Source: a virus
IMG/VR virus record: IMGVR_UViG_3300050821_008264
Location: 1 to 47,698 of that record
DNA: 47,698 nucleotides
Direction: 5' to 3' (one strand)
Shown: positions 34,640 through 41,842 of the stretch, in pieces
Position numbering within the stretch: position 1 is the first letter of the stretch
Layout of the letters: the number at the start of each line of letters is the position of its first letter
Program-made: the position numbers and the translations under genes
Notes under the pieces: generated by a model
The model's input: only the letters and a program-made list of their open reading frames with translations
What the model was told of the DNA's origin: nothing
The model's database searches: none

Positions 34640-35077
34640 TTACGACAGGCTGCCGTCCAGGTTGACGCTCGTAGCCGTGCCTAGCGTGAGCGTTGCCGCC
34701 GCCAAAGTGTAGAGTGGTCCCGCCACCACGTTCTTGAATTGTGCCGACGGCAGTCCCGCGCCACCCATCGCGCCACTGGTCGCATAAATCTCCCAGTTCG
34801 CCCCATTGTCATAGCTTGCCAGCAGGTTTACCGTCAGCGTGGTAATCGTTCCGCCCGCCGGCGTCGGTACCGCTGTTACGTTCAGCGTCCGGTCCCCGTG
34901 ATCCCCGCGAGGCTGCACGCAAAATACTGGCGTCTGTGGAGTGTTTACGGTGGCTGCGGCCGCAGTTAGCCCTGTGGCAATCTGCGTCTGCACTCCGGTT
35001 TCAATCGTTTGCGGCTGTAATCCTGTGGCGGCTGCGGCAGACCCCGGTATGGGGCCCGTCAAAGTAAAGGTAGGCAC
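34640..35077 (-). CDS. First late-region beta-rich protein
   Basis: A 145-residue protein with a GTG start and AAGGAC upstream. Ala/Thr/Gly-rich beta sequence (TLNVTAVPTPAGGTITTLTV; NLLASYDNGANWEIYA) like a small Ig-type or decoration protein. No signal peptide, in contrast to the fibre genes that follow. It is the first gene after the terminator at 35.25 kb. Probably a minor virion component. Confidence 0.5.
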   Translation of the reverse strand: MPTFTLTGPIPGSAAAATGLQPQTIETGVQTQIATGLTAAAATVNTPQTPVFCVQPRGDHGDRTLNVTAVPTPAGGTITTLTVNLLASYDNGANWEIYATSGAMGGAGLPSAQFKNVVAGPLYTLAAATLTLGTATSVNLDGSLS

Positions 35078-35398
35078 AGATTCCGTCCTTTTAGCTCGCT
35101 TCGTCTCTCGAGCTCTTCGTGAACGAATCTACTTTTCTAAGGCAGGTACTAAGGAGGTGCTAAGGTTTTTCCCGGATTGCGTGTTTGCCGTCACACGCTA
35201 CAATTCGCGCGAGCTCGCCGCCCCGGCGGGCATTCCCCATCCGCACAAAAAAATAGCGGGCTGACGGCAATCAGCCCGCTGCGGCGACTCTTCTCTTAAT
35301 CGATCACGCGCGCGATCTTCCGTCGCCATTATAACCACAATCCCGCCCAGCCTTGTCAAGCTGTTCATCCGTACAGGTTCGTTAACCTGCAACTTCGG
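35078..35398. promoter_or_regulatory. 321-bp boundary between early and late minus operons
   Basis: Apart from the terminator (listed separately) I see no convincing gene. A minus-strand ORF (35198-35392) runs through the terminator stem and is rejected. The 170 bases between terminator and the first late gene are relatively AT-rich in part and must hold the late promoter or antitermination site; I could not name boxes. A plus-strand AGGAGGTG at about 35153 precedes a 36-codon open frame of doubtful value. Confidence 0.4.
35247..35280 (-). terminator. Strong intrinsic terminator of the early operon
   Basis: AGCGGGCTGA (35255-35264) and TCAGCCCGCT (35271-35280) form a perfect 10-bp stem with a 6-base loop. 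On the minus strand it is followed by A and seven T residues. It separates the regulatory/early genes from the late genes. Confidence 0.9.
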
Positions 35399-35713
35399 TC
35401 AGCTCGCCAACCGGTGAATCCAAGCTCCTACCAGCAGCGCCAGTGCGGGTTTGGCAAGCGATAGCGACAATGCACTTGCGAATTTCTCTCTATAGCTTCT
35501 TTCGTCCGGCGGCGGACTCGTCTTCGTGGCATAACTGATCGCCATCATCAAGCCCATGGCTGGTAACATCCTCAGCGGACTTACAGGGAACAATGGCACG
35601 ACAAACCAACTCCACAATTTTACGAAGGCATACGCGTCGAACATCATGAGAGGGGGCAGCAGTAAGAACGTTAAGAGGACGTACAATACAGCTTCGTGCT
35701 GCTTCTCCGTCAA
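35399..35713 (-). CDS. Integral membrane protein
   Basis: A 104-residue protein with hydrophobic segments at about residues 9-26, 32-43, 47-62 and 83-100, probably three or four helices. Its start overlaps the previous stop as ATGA and it is last gene before the early terminator. Holin, exclusion protein or other membrane role; no family named. Confidence 0.6.
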   Translation of the reverse strand: MTEKQHEAVLYVLLTFLLLPPLMMFDAYAFVKLWSWFVVPLFPVSPLRMLPAMGLMMAISYATKTSPPPDERSYREKFASALSLSLAKPALALLVGAWIHRLAS

Positions 35714-36105
35714 GAGGCCTCCTTAAAATACGACCGCGGCGGAAACAGTCTCCGCCGCAGAATCTCTCCCCCCACCCGGCACCGGATCTGCACCGTCCAT
35801 TGCGCCCAACTCAATTCGCTGATCCCCAGAAACCGCCGCGCACTCTCATACGGCGCCAGGCCCAGGTAATACATCCGGAAAACCACCAGGCGGCTAGCCA
35901 GTTGCGGTCCCTCCAACACGCGCTGCCCCGCCAAACTGAAGTCCGCCACATACTCCGTCAACTTCGGCCGTAAACTCGGCCGCCACAAAAAATCGCTGGC
36001 CGACGTCGGATCCAGCGCCGAAATCCCCCGCTTGGTCTCCAACACTTCCCGCGCCCCGCGATACACTTCCCAGCAAACATCAAACGCCAGCTCCGGCTTG
36101 GGCAT
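35710..36105 (-). CDS. Candidate late-gene regulator (helical, sigma/Q-like position)
   Basis: A 131-residue protein; the start at 36105 overlaps the previous stop by one base (TGATG) and the longer frame lies in the upstream gene. The C-terminal half (RLVVFRMYYLGLAPYESARRFLGISELSWAQW) has a helix-turn-helix look like region 4 of sigma factors or Q-type antiterminators. It lies one gene before the terminator that guards the late operon, where lambdoid phages keep such a regulator. The role is inferred from place and pattern. Confidence 0.5.
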   Translation of the reverse strand: MPKPELAFDVCWEVYRGAREVLETKRGISALDPTSASDFLWRPSLRPKLTEYVADFSLAGQRVLEGPQLASRLVVFRMYYLGLAPYESARRFLGISELSWAQWTVQIRCRVGGEILRRRLFPPRSYFKEAS

Positions 36106-36539
36106 CACGCCGCCCGCTTTCGCTGCGCCGCGGCCAGCCTGCGCTCCATCCGCTCCGGCGTCTCCAGATATTCCCGATGCCGCTCCCCGTGCTCGTCCTC
36201 CCAGATAAATACGGGGCAAACCAAATCCACCGCGCGGATCGCTCTCAGCGCCCGCGTCCAGAATTCGCGCTCCGCTTCCCGCTCTTTTTCGCTCTTAGCG
36301 CCAAAGCGGAAACAAAGCTCCGCCTTGCGCTGGCTCAAATAATTCGCGTTGTTTTTATTCCACCGGATGGAGGCTTTTCGCCGGGCCGCGCGCCGTCGCC
36401 TATACCGTTCCGCCGGCAGCAATGGCTTGCGCCCACGCGCTGCCGATCCGTTGCGTGCGTCCGGGTTTTTCTTTTTGCGATAACGGAGATTTCTGCGGGC
36501 TTTGGCCGGATCGCCGGATCCGTAGATTCCGCGTGGCAT
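36105..36539 (-). CDS. Basic hypothetical protein
   Basis: A 144-residue protein, strongly basic N-terminus (Arg/Lys-rich, about residues 14-60), then charged helices and a strand pair (VCPVFIWEDEHGERHREYLE). Possibly nucleic-acid binding. It is coupled to the candidate late regulator downstream. Not recognised. Confidence 0.55.
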   Translation of the reverse strand: MPRGIYGSGDPAKARRNLRYRKKKNPDARNGSAARGRKPLLPAERYRRRRAARRKASIRWNKNNANYLSQRKAELCFRFGAKSEKEREAEREFWTRALRAIRAVDLVCPVFIWEDEHGERHREYLETPERMERRLAAAQRKRAA

Positions 36540-36600
36540 AGGTGGGAACCGCCCATCTGCCGCCGCGTTCCCCTACTCTGCGTCACCCGCTAAACCGGTG

Positions 36601-36792
36601 TCAATGGTACTTCCCGCCTCCGCTGCTGCTCGGCTCGCTGGACGCTGGATAGGTAATCTCGCCCGTACCGTAGTGCCCCGCTTCTGGCTGGCTGCCGCAC
36701 CACGGACATGCTAGCCCTATCGCCCAGTAGATAGAGCAAGCCACTACGCTGCTCATGCCGTTCATTTTGATGTAGTGTAGCTGGTCGCTCAT
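36601..36792 (-). CDS. Small protein with CPWCG motif
   Basis: A 63-residue protein starting MSDQLHYIKMNG; a hydrophobic stretch (VVACSIYWAIGLA) is followed by CPWCGSQPEAGHY and a Ser/Gly tail. Its start overlaps the preceding stop as ATGA. CPWCG may be half of a metal site or a redox pair. Unknown role. Confidence 0.5.
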   Translation of the reverse strand: MSDQLHYIKMNGMSSVVACSIYWAIGLACPWCGSQPEAGHYGTGEITYPASSEPSSSGGGKYH

Positions 36793-37070
36793 GCCCCTTC
36801 CTTCCTCTCTCCCGCTGCGGACTGGGCGTGACGCTTACATGGCGTCTCAATTTCGTAGCGAATAAAGCACCCGCAAGAAAAATTGGTACGCGCCCCCGCG
36901 CTCGCTATTCCGCTGCCTGCCGCGCCGCGCTGGACGTGGTAAGCCTTGCAGATTTCGGCTAACTCGTAAGCGAAGTCCCATTTGTCGGGGGTTTTCTCGC
37001 GGCACTTTTCGACTAAGCCCAAGCATCGCTGCCACAAGGCATCCCCCGCTGCTTCGCGGGTCTGTGTCAT
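36789..37070 (-). CDS. Small hypothetical protein
   Basis: A 93-residue protein; ATG at 37070 overlaps the previous stop as ATGA. Helical N-terminus (ALWQRCLGLVEKCREKTPDKWDFAYELAEIC) and Cys-rich C-terminus (NFSCGCFIRYEIETPCKRH). Not recognised. Confidence 0.5.
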   Translation of the reverse strand: MTQTREAAGDALWQRCLGLVEKCREKTPDKWDFAYELAEICKAYHVQRGAAGSGIASAGARTNFSCGCFIRYEIETPCKRHAQSAAGERKEGA

Positions 37071-37270
37071 CTTCCCTCCGGATGCATCAGCTCCATGTGC
37101 CGCAGCCACGCCGTCTCCGCCTTCCGAGCCGAAACCAAGTTGCTCTTCCATGGACAAAAACCGCACTCCGCCCGCACCTTCTCCACTCGCCCACGCCACG
37201 TCCGCCGCTTCCCCTTATAACTCCCCGGCAAGGCCGCAACCCGCTTCCCCTCCAGCTCAAATTTGATCAT
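37067..37270 (-). CDS. Small zinc finger-like protein
   Basis: A 67-residue protein beginning MIKFELEGKRVAALPG, one base after the upstream stop (TGA-G-ATG). ECGFCPWKS, an intervening helix and RHMELMH give Cys-x2-Cys and His-x4-His, a C2H2-like finger. Likely nucleic-acid or protein binding; coupled to the next gene. Confidence 0.6.
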   Translation of the reverse strand: MIKFELEGKRVAALPGSYKGKRRTWRGRVEKVRAECGFCPWKSNLVSARKAETAWLRHMELMHPEGR

Positions 37271-37271
37271 C

Positions 37272-37823
37272 TCAACATGCCCGCAGCGCAAACTCGCCCT
37301 TCAACTGCCGCGACCGCCACATCAACTGCTCCGGCGTGATCACCTGCTCCCAACTTCGCGGCAATTCCATTAGCGCCAGCTGCTTCACATGCGCCCGGCA
37401 TTTCACCGCTACGTTTCCCACCAACCCATCCATCCGCGGCACCAACTTCCATCCGCTTCCCCGGCATAGGCAGCAGCCCTCCGCGTCCTGTCTCCTGTCT
37501 CTTAGGTCGGAGACTATCTTTTGTTTTCTTGCACTTACGGAGCAAAAACCCGCAAAGCGTGGAGACTTACAGTAGCCCACCAGGTGGAACGTCCTAACCC
37601 TTGATTTATCACCACGTTTCAGCATTCGCTCCACTTCCCGCAGGTGCGATAGTCTCCAAAGTGTTTTGTACAGTTCGGCGCGCGATAGCCGCCCCTCCCG
37701 GATCGCTTCCTCCGCCGTGCATCGCGCTACGCAACCCTCCGCCCGCTCCGCCAACGCCCACAATAAAGCTCTCGCCGTCCCCCGCGCCTCCGAACACTCC
37801 CGCACCCATTCCACCGGTCCCAT
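37272..37823 (-). CDS. Winged-helix protein with Cys-rich C-terminal half
   Basis: A 183-residue protein. Residues about 14-85 look like a winged helix (ARALLWALAERAEGC ... SRAELYKTLWRLSHLREVERM). The C-terminal half has CCLCRGSGW and a later VKCRAH, possibly a metal site. It could be a replication or transcription regulator. The phage lacks a recognised replication initiator, so this and its wHTH neighbour are the first candidates; that is only inference. Confidence 0.55.
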   Translation of the reverse strand: MGPVEWVRECSEARGTARALLWALAERAEGCVARCTAEEAIREGRLSRAELYKTLWRLSHLREVERMLKRGDKSRVRTFHLVGYCKSPRFAGFCSVSARKQKIVSDLRDRRQDAEGCCLCRGSGWKLVPRMDGLVGNVAVKCRAHVKQLALMELPRSWEQVITPEQLMWRSRQLKGEFALRAC

Positions 37824-37843
37824 GCGCCCCCTCAGACCCGACC

Positions 37844-38344
37844 CTACAGCGGTAGCAGACGCAACTTTCCCCCGCTCTCCTCAATCAGCCCCGCAGAATT
37901 CAGCTTGCTAATGTTCGCCCGATAATTCCCGCTACCGCGGTCCTGCTTTGTGAACGCCGCGAGTTGCGTGCGCGATAACCCGCCTTCGTACGTCAGCAGA
38001 CAGTCAATCATGTCCGCGCACTTGCCGGGATATTTCCGCTTCCACGGCTCCCATTTCGCTGGATCTAGTGGCGCGCGCCCCCCGCCATCATCCGTCCCGC
38101 CTCCCCGCGTCGCATCGGTCGGGATGTTCGCCGAGTCCAGCTCTCCGAACACCATCCGCAACGCGACGTGCAACGGCTCAAGCTCGCGCCGCAGTCGCGA
38201 TAGCGCAATCCCCGCCTTTGTGTCGCGGGAGTTCGCCTGCGCAAGCTGCGCCTTTAGCTCAGCAACTTCCGTCTCGAGCTCCTCAATCCGCTTCCGCAGC
38301 AAATCGCGTTCGCCAGGCTCCGGCGAATTAAGAAGTCGTTGCAC
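37844..38344 (-). CDS. Coiled-coil plus winged-helix protein
   Basis: A 166-residue protein. Leucine-rich coiled coil at about residues 15-60 (IEELETEVAELKAQLAQ), a disordered Gly/Asp linker, then a C-terminal winged helix (GGLSRTQLAAFTKQ ... ISKLNSAGLIEESGGKL). A dimeric DNA-binding regulator or replication protein is likely. The ATG at 38344 overlaps the J-domain gene by 17 bases. Confidence 0.55.
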   Translation of the reverse strand: MQRLLNSPEPGERDLLRKRIEELETEVAELKAQLAQANSRDTKAGIALSRLRRELEPLHVALRMVFGELDSANIPTDATRGGGTDDGGGRAPLDPAKWEPWKRKYPGKCADMIDCLLTYEGGLSRTQLAAFTKQDRGSGNYRANISKLNSAGLIEESGGKLRLLPL

Positions 38345-38948
38345 TGGATTTCTCCGCTATCGCCTCGAAGCCCTTGAAAGCCCGTTCCAGCAACGAAGAC
38401 GTTCCGCAGCGTTCCATCTGCCGCAGCGCCGCGATCGTCAGCCGGATCGCCGTAATGTTCCAGCGCACCTCTTTGAACGTGTCGCACGCGATCACATATT
38501 GGTGGTCCTGGTGCTCCCGCTGATTCACCCAGGCCCGCGCTTTGTCACGCGCGGCCGTGATCATCTTGAACGTTTCGATGTCCCCGCCCGAATCCGGATG
38601 GTGCAGCCGCGCCTTATCGCGATACGCGCGATCAATCATCTCCAGCGATGGCGCCGGGTCGTTGATCCCTAAAATGTCTTGCCAGGTGTAGTCCTCCTTC
38701 AACTTGCGAGAGAAGTACAGCGCCACGCCCGGATCCCGCGGCTCCTGCACCGTTTGCAGCGCGCCGCTAAACTTCGTCGGAATGTTCGTGGAAATGAGCA
38801 TCGATTCCACGTCCCACCGCTCCAGCTCCTTCACCAGCAAGTCCCGCGAATCATTCGCGTTTTTCTTCCAGGCCGCTTGCGCCTTCCGGTCCTGAATGCG
38901 CATGCGCACCCAGCCCTCCGGCCATGCCAACGGATACGCTTCTTTCAC
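38328..38948 (-). CDS. J-domain (DnaJ-like) protein
   Basis: A 206-residue protein. The GTG at 38948 has AGGAG five bases upstream; the longer ATG frame overlaps another gene. Around residues 95-135, TWQDILGI, helix II (MIDRAYRDKARLH), the HPD motif at about 117-119 and helix III (TFKMITAARDKARAW) form a J domain, which stimulates the ATPase of Hsp70/DnaK. The N-terminal 85 residues are unassigned, and the C-terminal part is helical. Phage replication (lambda O/P) depends on host DnaJ/DnaK, so a self-made J protein may serve replication or assembly. Confidence 0.7.
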   Translation of the reverse strand: MKEAYPLAWPEGWVRMRIQDRKAQAAWKKNANDSRDLLVKELERWDVESMLISTNIPTKFSGALQTVQEPRDPGVALYFSRKLKEDYTWQDILGINDPAPSLEMIDRAYRDKARLHHPDSGGDIETFKMITAARDKARAWVNQREHQDHQYVIACDTFKEVRWNITAIRLTIAALRQMERCGTSSLLERAFKGFEAIAEKSSATTS

Positions 38949-38958
38949 GTTTTCTCCT

Positions 38959-39282
38959 TTACGAAAGTGGCTCCCAATAACTCGGATGAAAATCTTTCGG
39001 TCGCTTGTAACCGTCCGGCAGCACGCGCAACAGTCGGCCACCATTGACAAAGCGCATCAGAGTTCCGTATTCGGCACCGCGCTTCAACTTGTGCCCGGTA
39101 TCGCGTATCGGATTCCACCGCAGGGGCAAAGTTCTCCCCTTCATCAGAATGGCTAGCAAGGAGTCCATTCGCCGATTCGTTGGCTCAACGACTTCGCGCA
39201 TATATTTCATTTGGGCACGCCAGACTGCTCGCGTGTTGGCTGCTTTCTTTGCGGCCCTTCGTCGCCGTTCTTTCTTAGTCAT
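38959..39282 (-). CDS. Basic hypothetical protein
   Basis: A 107-residue protein; the start at 39282 overlaps the previous stop as ATGA. Lys/Arg-rich helical N-terminus (MTKKERRRRAAKKAANT), then a mixed region ending in DFHPSYWEPLS. Possibly DNA- or RNA-binding. Not recognised. Confidence 0.5.
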   Translation of the reverse strand: MTKKERRRRAAKKAANTRAVWRAQMKYMREVVEPTNRRMDSLLAILMKGRTLPLRWNPIRDTGHKLKRGAEYGTLMRFVNGGRLLRVLPDGYKRPKDFHPSYWEPLS

Positions 39283-39587
39283 GCCGCCTCCGCCTTTCGC
39301 GAGACCCGATACTCCCAAAGCCCATCGCGCGGCTCGCCCCGCCGCCGCTTCTGGACGTCGCACAACGGACCGCCATACCCGCCCGTCCCGTTCCGCAAAT
39401 GTCGCAGCTGCGCGCTTACGCTCGCCGGCGGATACCCTGTCATCTCCGCTATCTCTGCCAGCGTCAGCCAGCAACTTGTGCCGCTTTTCGGGCCTGGCTC
39501 GCCAAGCTGCAACATCACCGCCCGGATCACGTCCCGCTGCCGCTCCAGCCGCGGCGCGTCCAGCTCCAAGCTGTATTGCTCGCTCAT
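39279..39587 (-). CDS. Winged helix-turn-helix DNA-binding protein
   Basis: A 102-residue protein. WLTLAEIAEMTGYPPASVSAQ is a clear helix-turn-helix, followed by RHLRN, a wing with Gly, and GLWEYRVSRK as the last strand. This layout is common in small phage transcription or replication regulators. It starts with an ATGA-coupled ATG. Confidence 0.7.
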   Translation of the reverse strand: MSEQYSLELDAPRLERQRDVIRAVMLQLGEPGPKSGTSCWLTLAEIAEMTGYPPASVSAQLRHLRNGTGGYGGPLCDVQKRRRGEPRDGLWEYRVSRKAEAA

Positions 39588-40084
39588 TGCACCCGTGCCG
39601 TCATCGCTTTCGGCTCATCCTTCAGTAACTCCGTCTGACACTCCTCAAACTCCGCGTACAGCGTCGCCGATTGCTCGCTGTGAAACAGCCAGTCCCACAA
39701 GTCCTTCCCAATCGGCTGCATTACCTGAAAGAACAGCGCAATCTGCCCGCTCTTGTGCTTCTCGAGGCGTAGCATGCCCAGGTCCGTCGCCTCCATCGTC
39801 AGTACCACTTCATTCGTCTGCGGCCCGTATTCCCCTTTCGGCAACGGATAAAACCGGATCGTCTGACTCTCTACCCCGCGCTCCAGCTCCACCAAGCATT
39901 GACCGCTCGTCGGCCGCTTCATCCCTTTCCACGCATCCGCAATGAACGTCGATATCCCCGAAATCTTCTGCCCGTCCAGCACCATCGCGAATTCCATCAC
40001 CACATGCCGCTTCTCCCGCCGCCCCGTCGTCTTCGACTTGTGCAGCGCCATCTCTACCCGTTCCCCCGCCGGTAAGAATTTCAT
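39584..40084 (-). CDS. Hypothetical alpha/beta protein
   Basis: A 166-residue soluble protein, beta-rich N-terminal and central part (RHVVMEFAMVLDGQKISG; RFYPLPKGEYGPQTNEVVL) and a helical C-terminus. It lies 4 bases after the repeat-protein gene. No motif was recognised. Confidence 0.55.
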   Translation of the reverse strand: MKFLPAGERVEMALHKSKTTGRREKRHVVMEFAMVLDGQKISGISTFIADAWKGMKRPTSGQCLVELERGVESQTIRFYPLPKGEYGPQTNEVVLTMEATDLGMLRLEKHKSGQIALFFQVMQPIGKDLWDWLFHSEQSATLYAEFEECQTELLKDEPKAMTARVQ

Positions 40085-40088
40085 CGTT

Positions 40089-41354
40089 TTAGGTCTCCGC
40101 CACTGGCCGATATTGCTTGGCTACGTCGAAGCCGAAGGTCCACGCTACGGCGTCATCGGCGCGCTTAATGGCTGGCGGCACGCGCAAGAAATAAATTCGG
40201 CCTGTCGATGGATCCGTTACGCGGACCGCGCGCAGAACGCGCTCCGGATCGCCCGGCAAGTCGATTGAGAACAGGTCGCCCATTTCGTGCGTGTGGATCT
40301 GCTTGGCGCCGGCTTCGCCAAGGAAGCGTTCCATACCAATACGCTCCATCATTACGCGGCGCACTTCAGTGTTTTGCTCGGCGAGAATTTCCTTGGCGGA
40401 TATTGTTTCGGGTTGTTCGATTACGCGCTGGTCGACGCGCACGCCGTGCCACGCCCAGATGCCCCAGCCATCTCCATAGCCGATCGCCTGGCCGGCTGGA
40501 TTGTGCAGGCGGCTTTCCGCGTCCACCTTGCAAACGGTATAGCGTTCAGATGCCAGCGCGATGCCGTCATATGGAAACCACCAATGCAGATGCCGAGATT
40601 GATGCAGCCACAAGTCGAGGAGCTCTGAATCTTTCTCCGCGTACTTGACGCCGATTTCTTCGCAGAAACGGTAGAAGACTTCCCATGCGCACCAGTGATG
40701 GCCACCCAAAATGTTGTTGAGCTGGCTCCCGAGCTGGCTCTCGAGCTGGCTCCTGAGCTGGCTCCTGAGCTGGCTCCAGAGCTGGCTCCTGAGCTGGCTC
40801 CAGAGCTGGCTCCTGAGCTGGCTCCCGAGCTGGCTCTCGAGCTGGCTCCCGAGCTGGCTCCTGAGCTGGCTCTCGAGCTGGCTCCAGAGCTGGCTCCTGA
40901 GCTGGCTCCTGAGCTGGCTCCAGAGCTGGCTCTCGAGCTGGCTCCCGAGCTGGCTCTCGAGCTGGCTCCAGAGCTGGCTCTCGAGCTGGCTCCTGAGCTG
41001 GCTCCTGAGCTGGCTCTCGAGCTGGCTCCAGAGCTGGCTCTCGAGCTGGCTCCCGAGCTGGCTCCTGAGCTGGCTCCAGAGCTGGCTCCTGAGCTGGCTC
41101 CCGAGCTGGCTCCCGAGCTTTGTTGTGGAAAAATTTTTCAAAACCGCCCAGGCAAGAATGCACATCATCGGCGAACCAAAGAAAAGTACGACCGGCTTTG
41201 GCTTGCCGATGCGTGCGTAGAATTCGCCGATGATGGCCTCACACTCTTTGCGGTTTAGGGGCGCCGTCGAGTAGCCGATCGAGAGCCATTCCGACCGCAA
41301 ATCGATAAGGCGCTTTTCCTGCTCCTCGGTCAGTTCGGTGACCTTCTTCGGCAT
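40089..41354 (-). CDS. DUF6745-like protein with 33 tetrapeptide repeats
   Basis: A 421-residue protein. The N-terminal 80 residues (NRKECEAIIGEFYARIGKPKP, FGSPMM) and the C-terminal 200 (SRLHNPAGQAIGYGDGW, IWAWHGVRVDQRVIEQPE, NTEVRRVMMERIGMERFL, FLRVPP, AVAWTFGF) match my memory of DUF6745, a widespread family of unknown function. Between them residues 81-212 are 33 copies of xSQL with x = Arg (11), Glu (8), Trp (7) or Gly (7). The 4-residue period suggests a beta-solenoid or other regular fold. It follows the GEATGHxHR/QREY gene by 9 bases. Confidence 0.7.
   Translation of the reverse strand: MPKKVTELTEEQEKRLIDLRSEWLSIGYSTAPLNRKECEAIIGEFYARIGKPKPVVLFFGSPMMCILAWAVLKNFSTTKLGSQLGSQLRSQLWSQLRSQLGSQLESQLWSQLESQLRSQLRSQLESQLWSQLESQLGSQLESQLWSQLRSQLRSQLWSQLESQLRSQLGSQLESQLGSQLRSQLWSQLRSQLWSQLRSQLRSQLESQLGSQLNNILGGHHWCAWEVFYRFCEEIGVKYAEKDSELLDLWLHQSRHLHWWFPYDGIALASERYTVCKVDAESRLHNPAGQAIGYGDGWGIWAWHGVRVDQRVIEQPETISAKEILAEQNTEVRRVMMERIGMERFLGEAGAKQIHTHEMGDLFSIDLPGDPERVLRAVRVTDPSTGRIYFLRVPPAIKRADDAVAWTFGFDVAKQYRPVAET
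40719..41114. repeat. 33 x 12-bp tandem repeat inside the DUF6745-like gene
   Basis: Each 12-bp unit on the plus strand is GAGCTGGCTC plus a variable dinucleotide that is only CT, CA, CC or TC. In the coding strand this gives SQL plus a codon AGG, TGG, GGG or GAG. The constant part has GAGC/GCTC arms, so both strands stay open in several frames. The unit has exactly 12 bases throughout, with no frame-breaking change. Confidence 0.95.
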
Positions 41355-41363
41355 AGCGGCTCC

Positions 41364-41687
41364 TCAGTCCGCAACGTTGCGGATTTCTTCCGGGCTGTAC
41401 TCCCGCTGGCGCACCACATCGTAGTTACCGGCAGGCAGGATAATGGGCTTGTGCTCTTCGTGAACGATGGCTACGCCGTCTTCTGAGGCAGACAAAAACA
41501 GCCTGTCCTCTACCTCATAGACTTCGGCGATGGCTAGCGAAGTTTCCGCCACGCGGTGTACGTGCCCGGTCGCTTCCCCTTCGAGAATGCGACCGTCCTT
41601 GCGGACCATCCGCTTCCCCGCTGGCGCGCACGCCCTGGCGATAAACAGCACATCTCCCTGCCTGTACTGCTTCTTCTCGATGTTCAT
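41364..41687 (-). CDS. GEATGHxHR / QREY-motif partner protein
   Basis: A 107-residue beta-rich protein starting MNIEKKQYRQGDVLF (start chosen at 41687, after AAAAGGGAA). Motifs: EGEATGHVHR near residues 37-46, IVHEEHKPIILPAGNYDV, then QREYSPEEIRNVAD at the C-terminus. From memory, proteins with this set of motifs often neighbour DUF6745 genes, so the pair may be a functional unit. The several conserved His and Glu could bind metal. Function unknown. Confidence 0.65.
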   Translation of the reverse strand: MNIEKKQYRQGDVLFIARACAPAGKRMVRKDGRILEGEATGHVHRVAETSLAIAEVYEVEDRLFLSASEDGVAIVHEEHKPIILPAGNYDVVRQREYSPEEIRNVAD

Positions 41688-41704
41688 TTCCCTTTTTTCC
41701 TCCC

Positions 41705-41821
41705 TCAAATTTGAAAAAACTGGCGGGCCAGCCGCTGTTCGGTCGATCGTTTCGGTAGGGCAACCAGCCCGCTTCTTGCATGAGCGTAAGACCCCTCAAG
41801 TTTTTCTTCCGTCGGTTGCAC
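41705..41821 (-). CDS. 38-residue ORF upstream of the repeat cassette
   Basis: GTG start with GGAGAAGG close upstream; a charged short peptide (VQPTEEKLEGSYAHARSG ... LARQFFQI). It fills a 155-bp gap before the QREY gene. Support is thin; another frame over the same bases also stays open. Confidence 0.25.
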   Translation of the reverse strand: MQPTEEKLEGSYAHARSGLVALPKRSTEQRLARQFFQI

Positions 41822-41842
41822 CTCCCTTCTCCACCAGGAGCT

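Noticed and set aside
35198-35392. 64-codon minus-strand ORF after the early operon
   Set aside because: Runs through the stem of the strong intrinsic terminator and has low-information composition.
40719-41114. CRISPR-like array
   Set aside because: Unit is 12 bp with a variable dinucleotide, no spacers, and lies inside a gene.
40695-41258. Plus-strand frames and a second minus frame over the tandem repeat (PELA, SWLL and REPA-type repeats)
   Set aside because: They are open only because the repeat unit has no stop in these frames; only the xSQL frame continues into conserved-looking domains on both sides.
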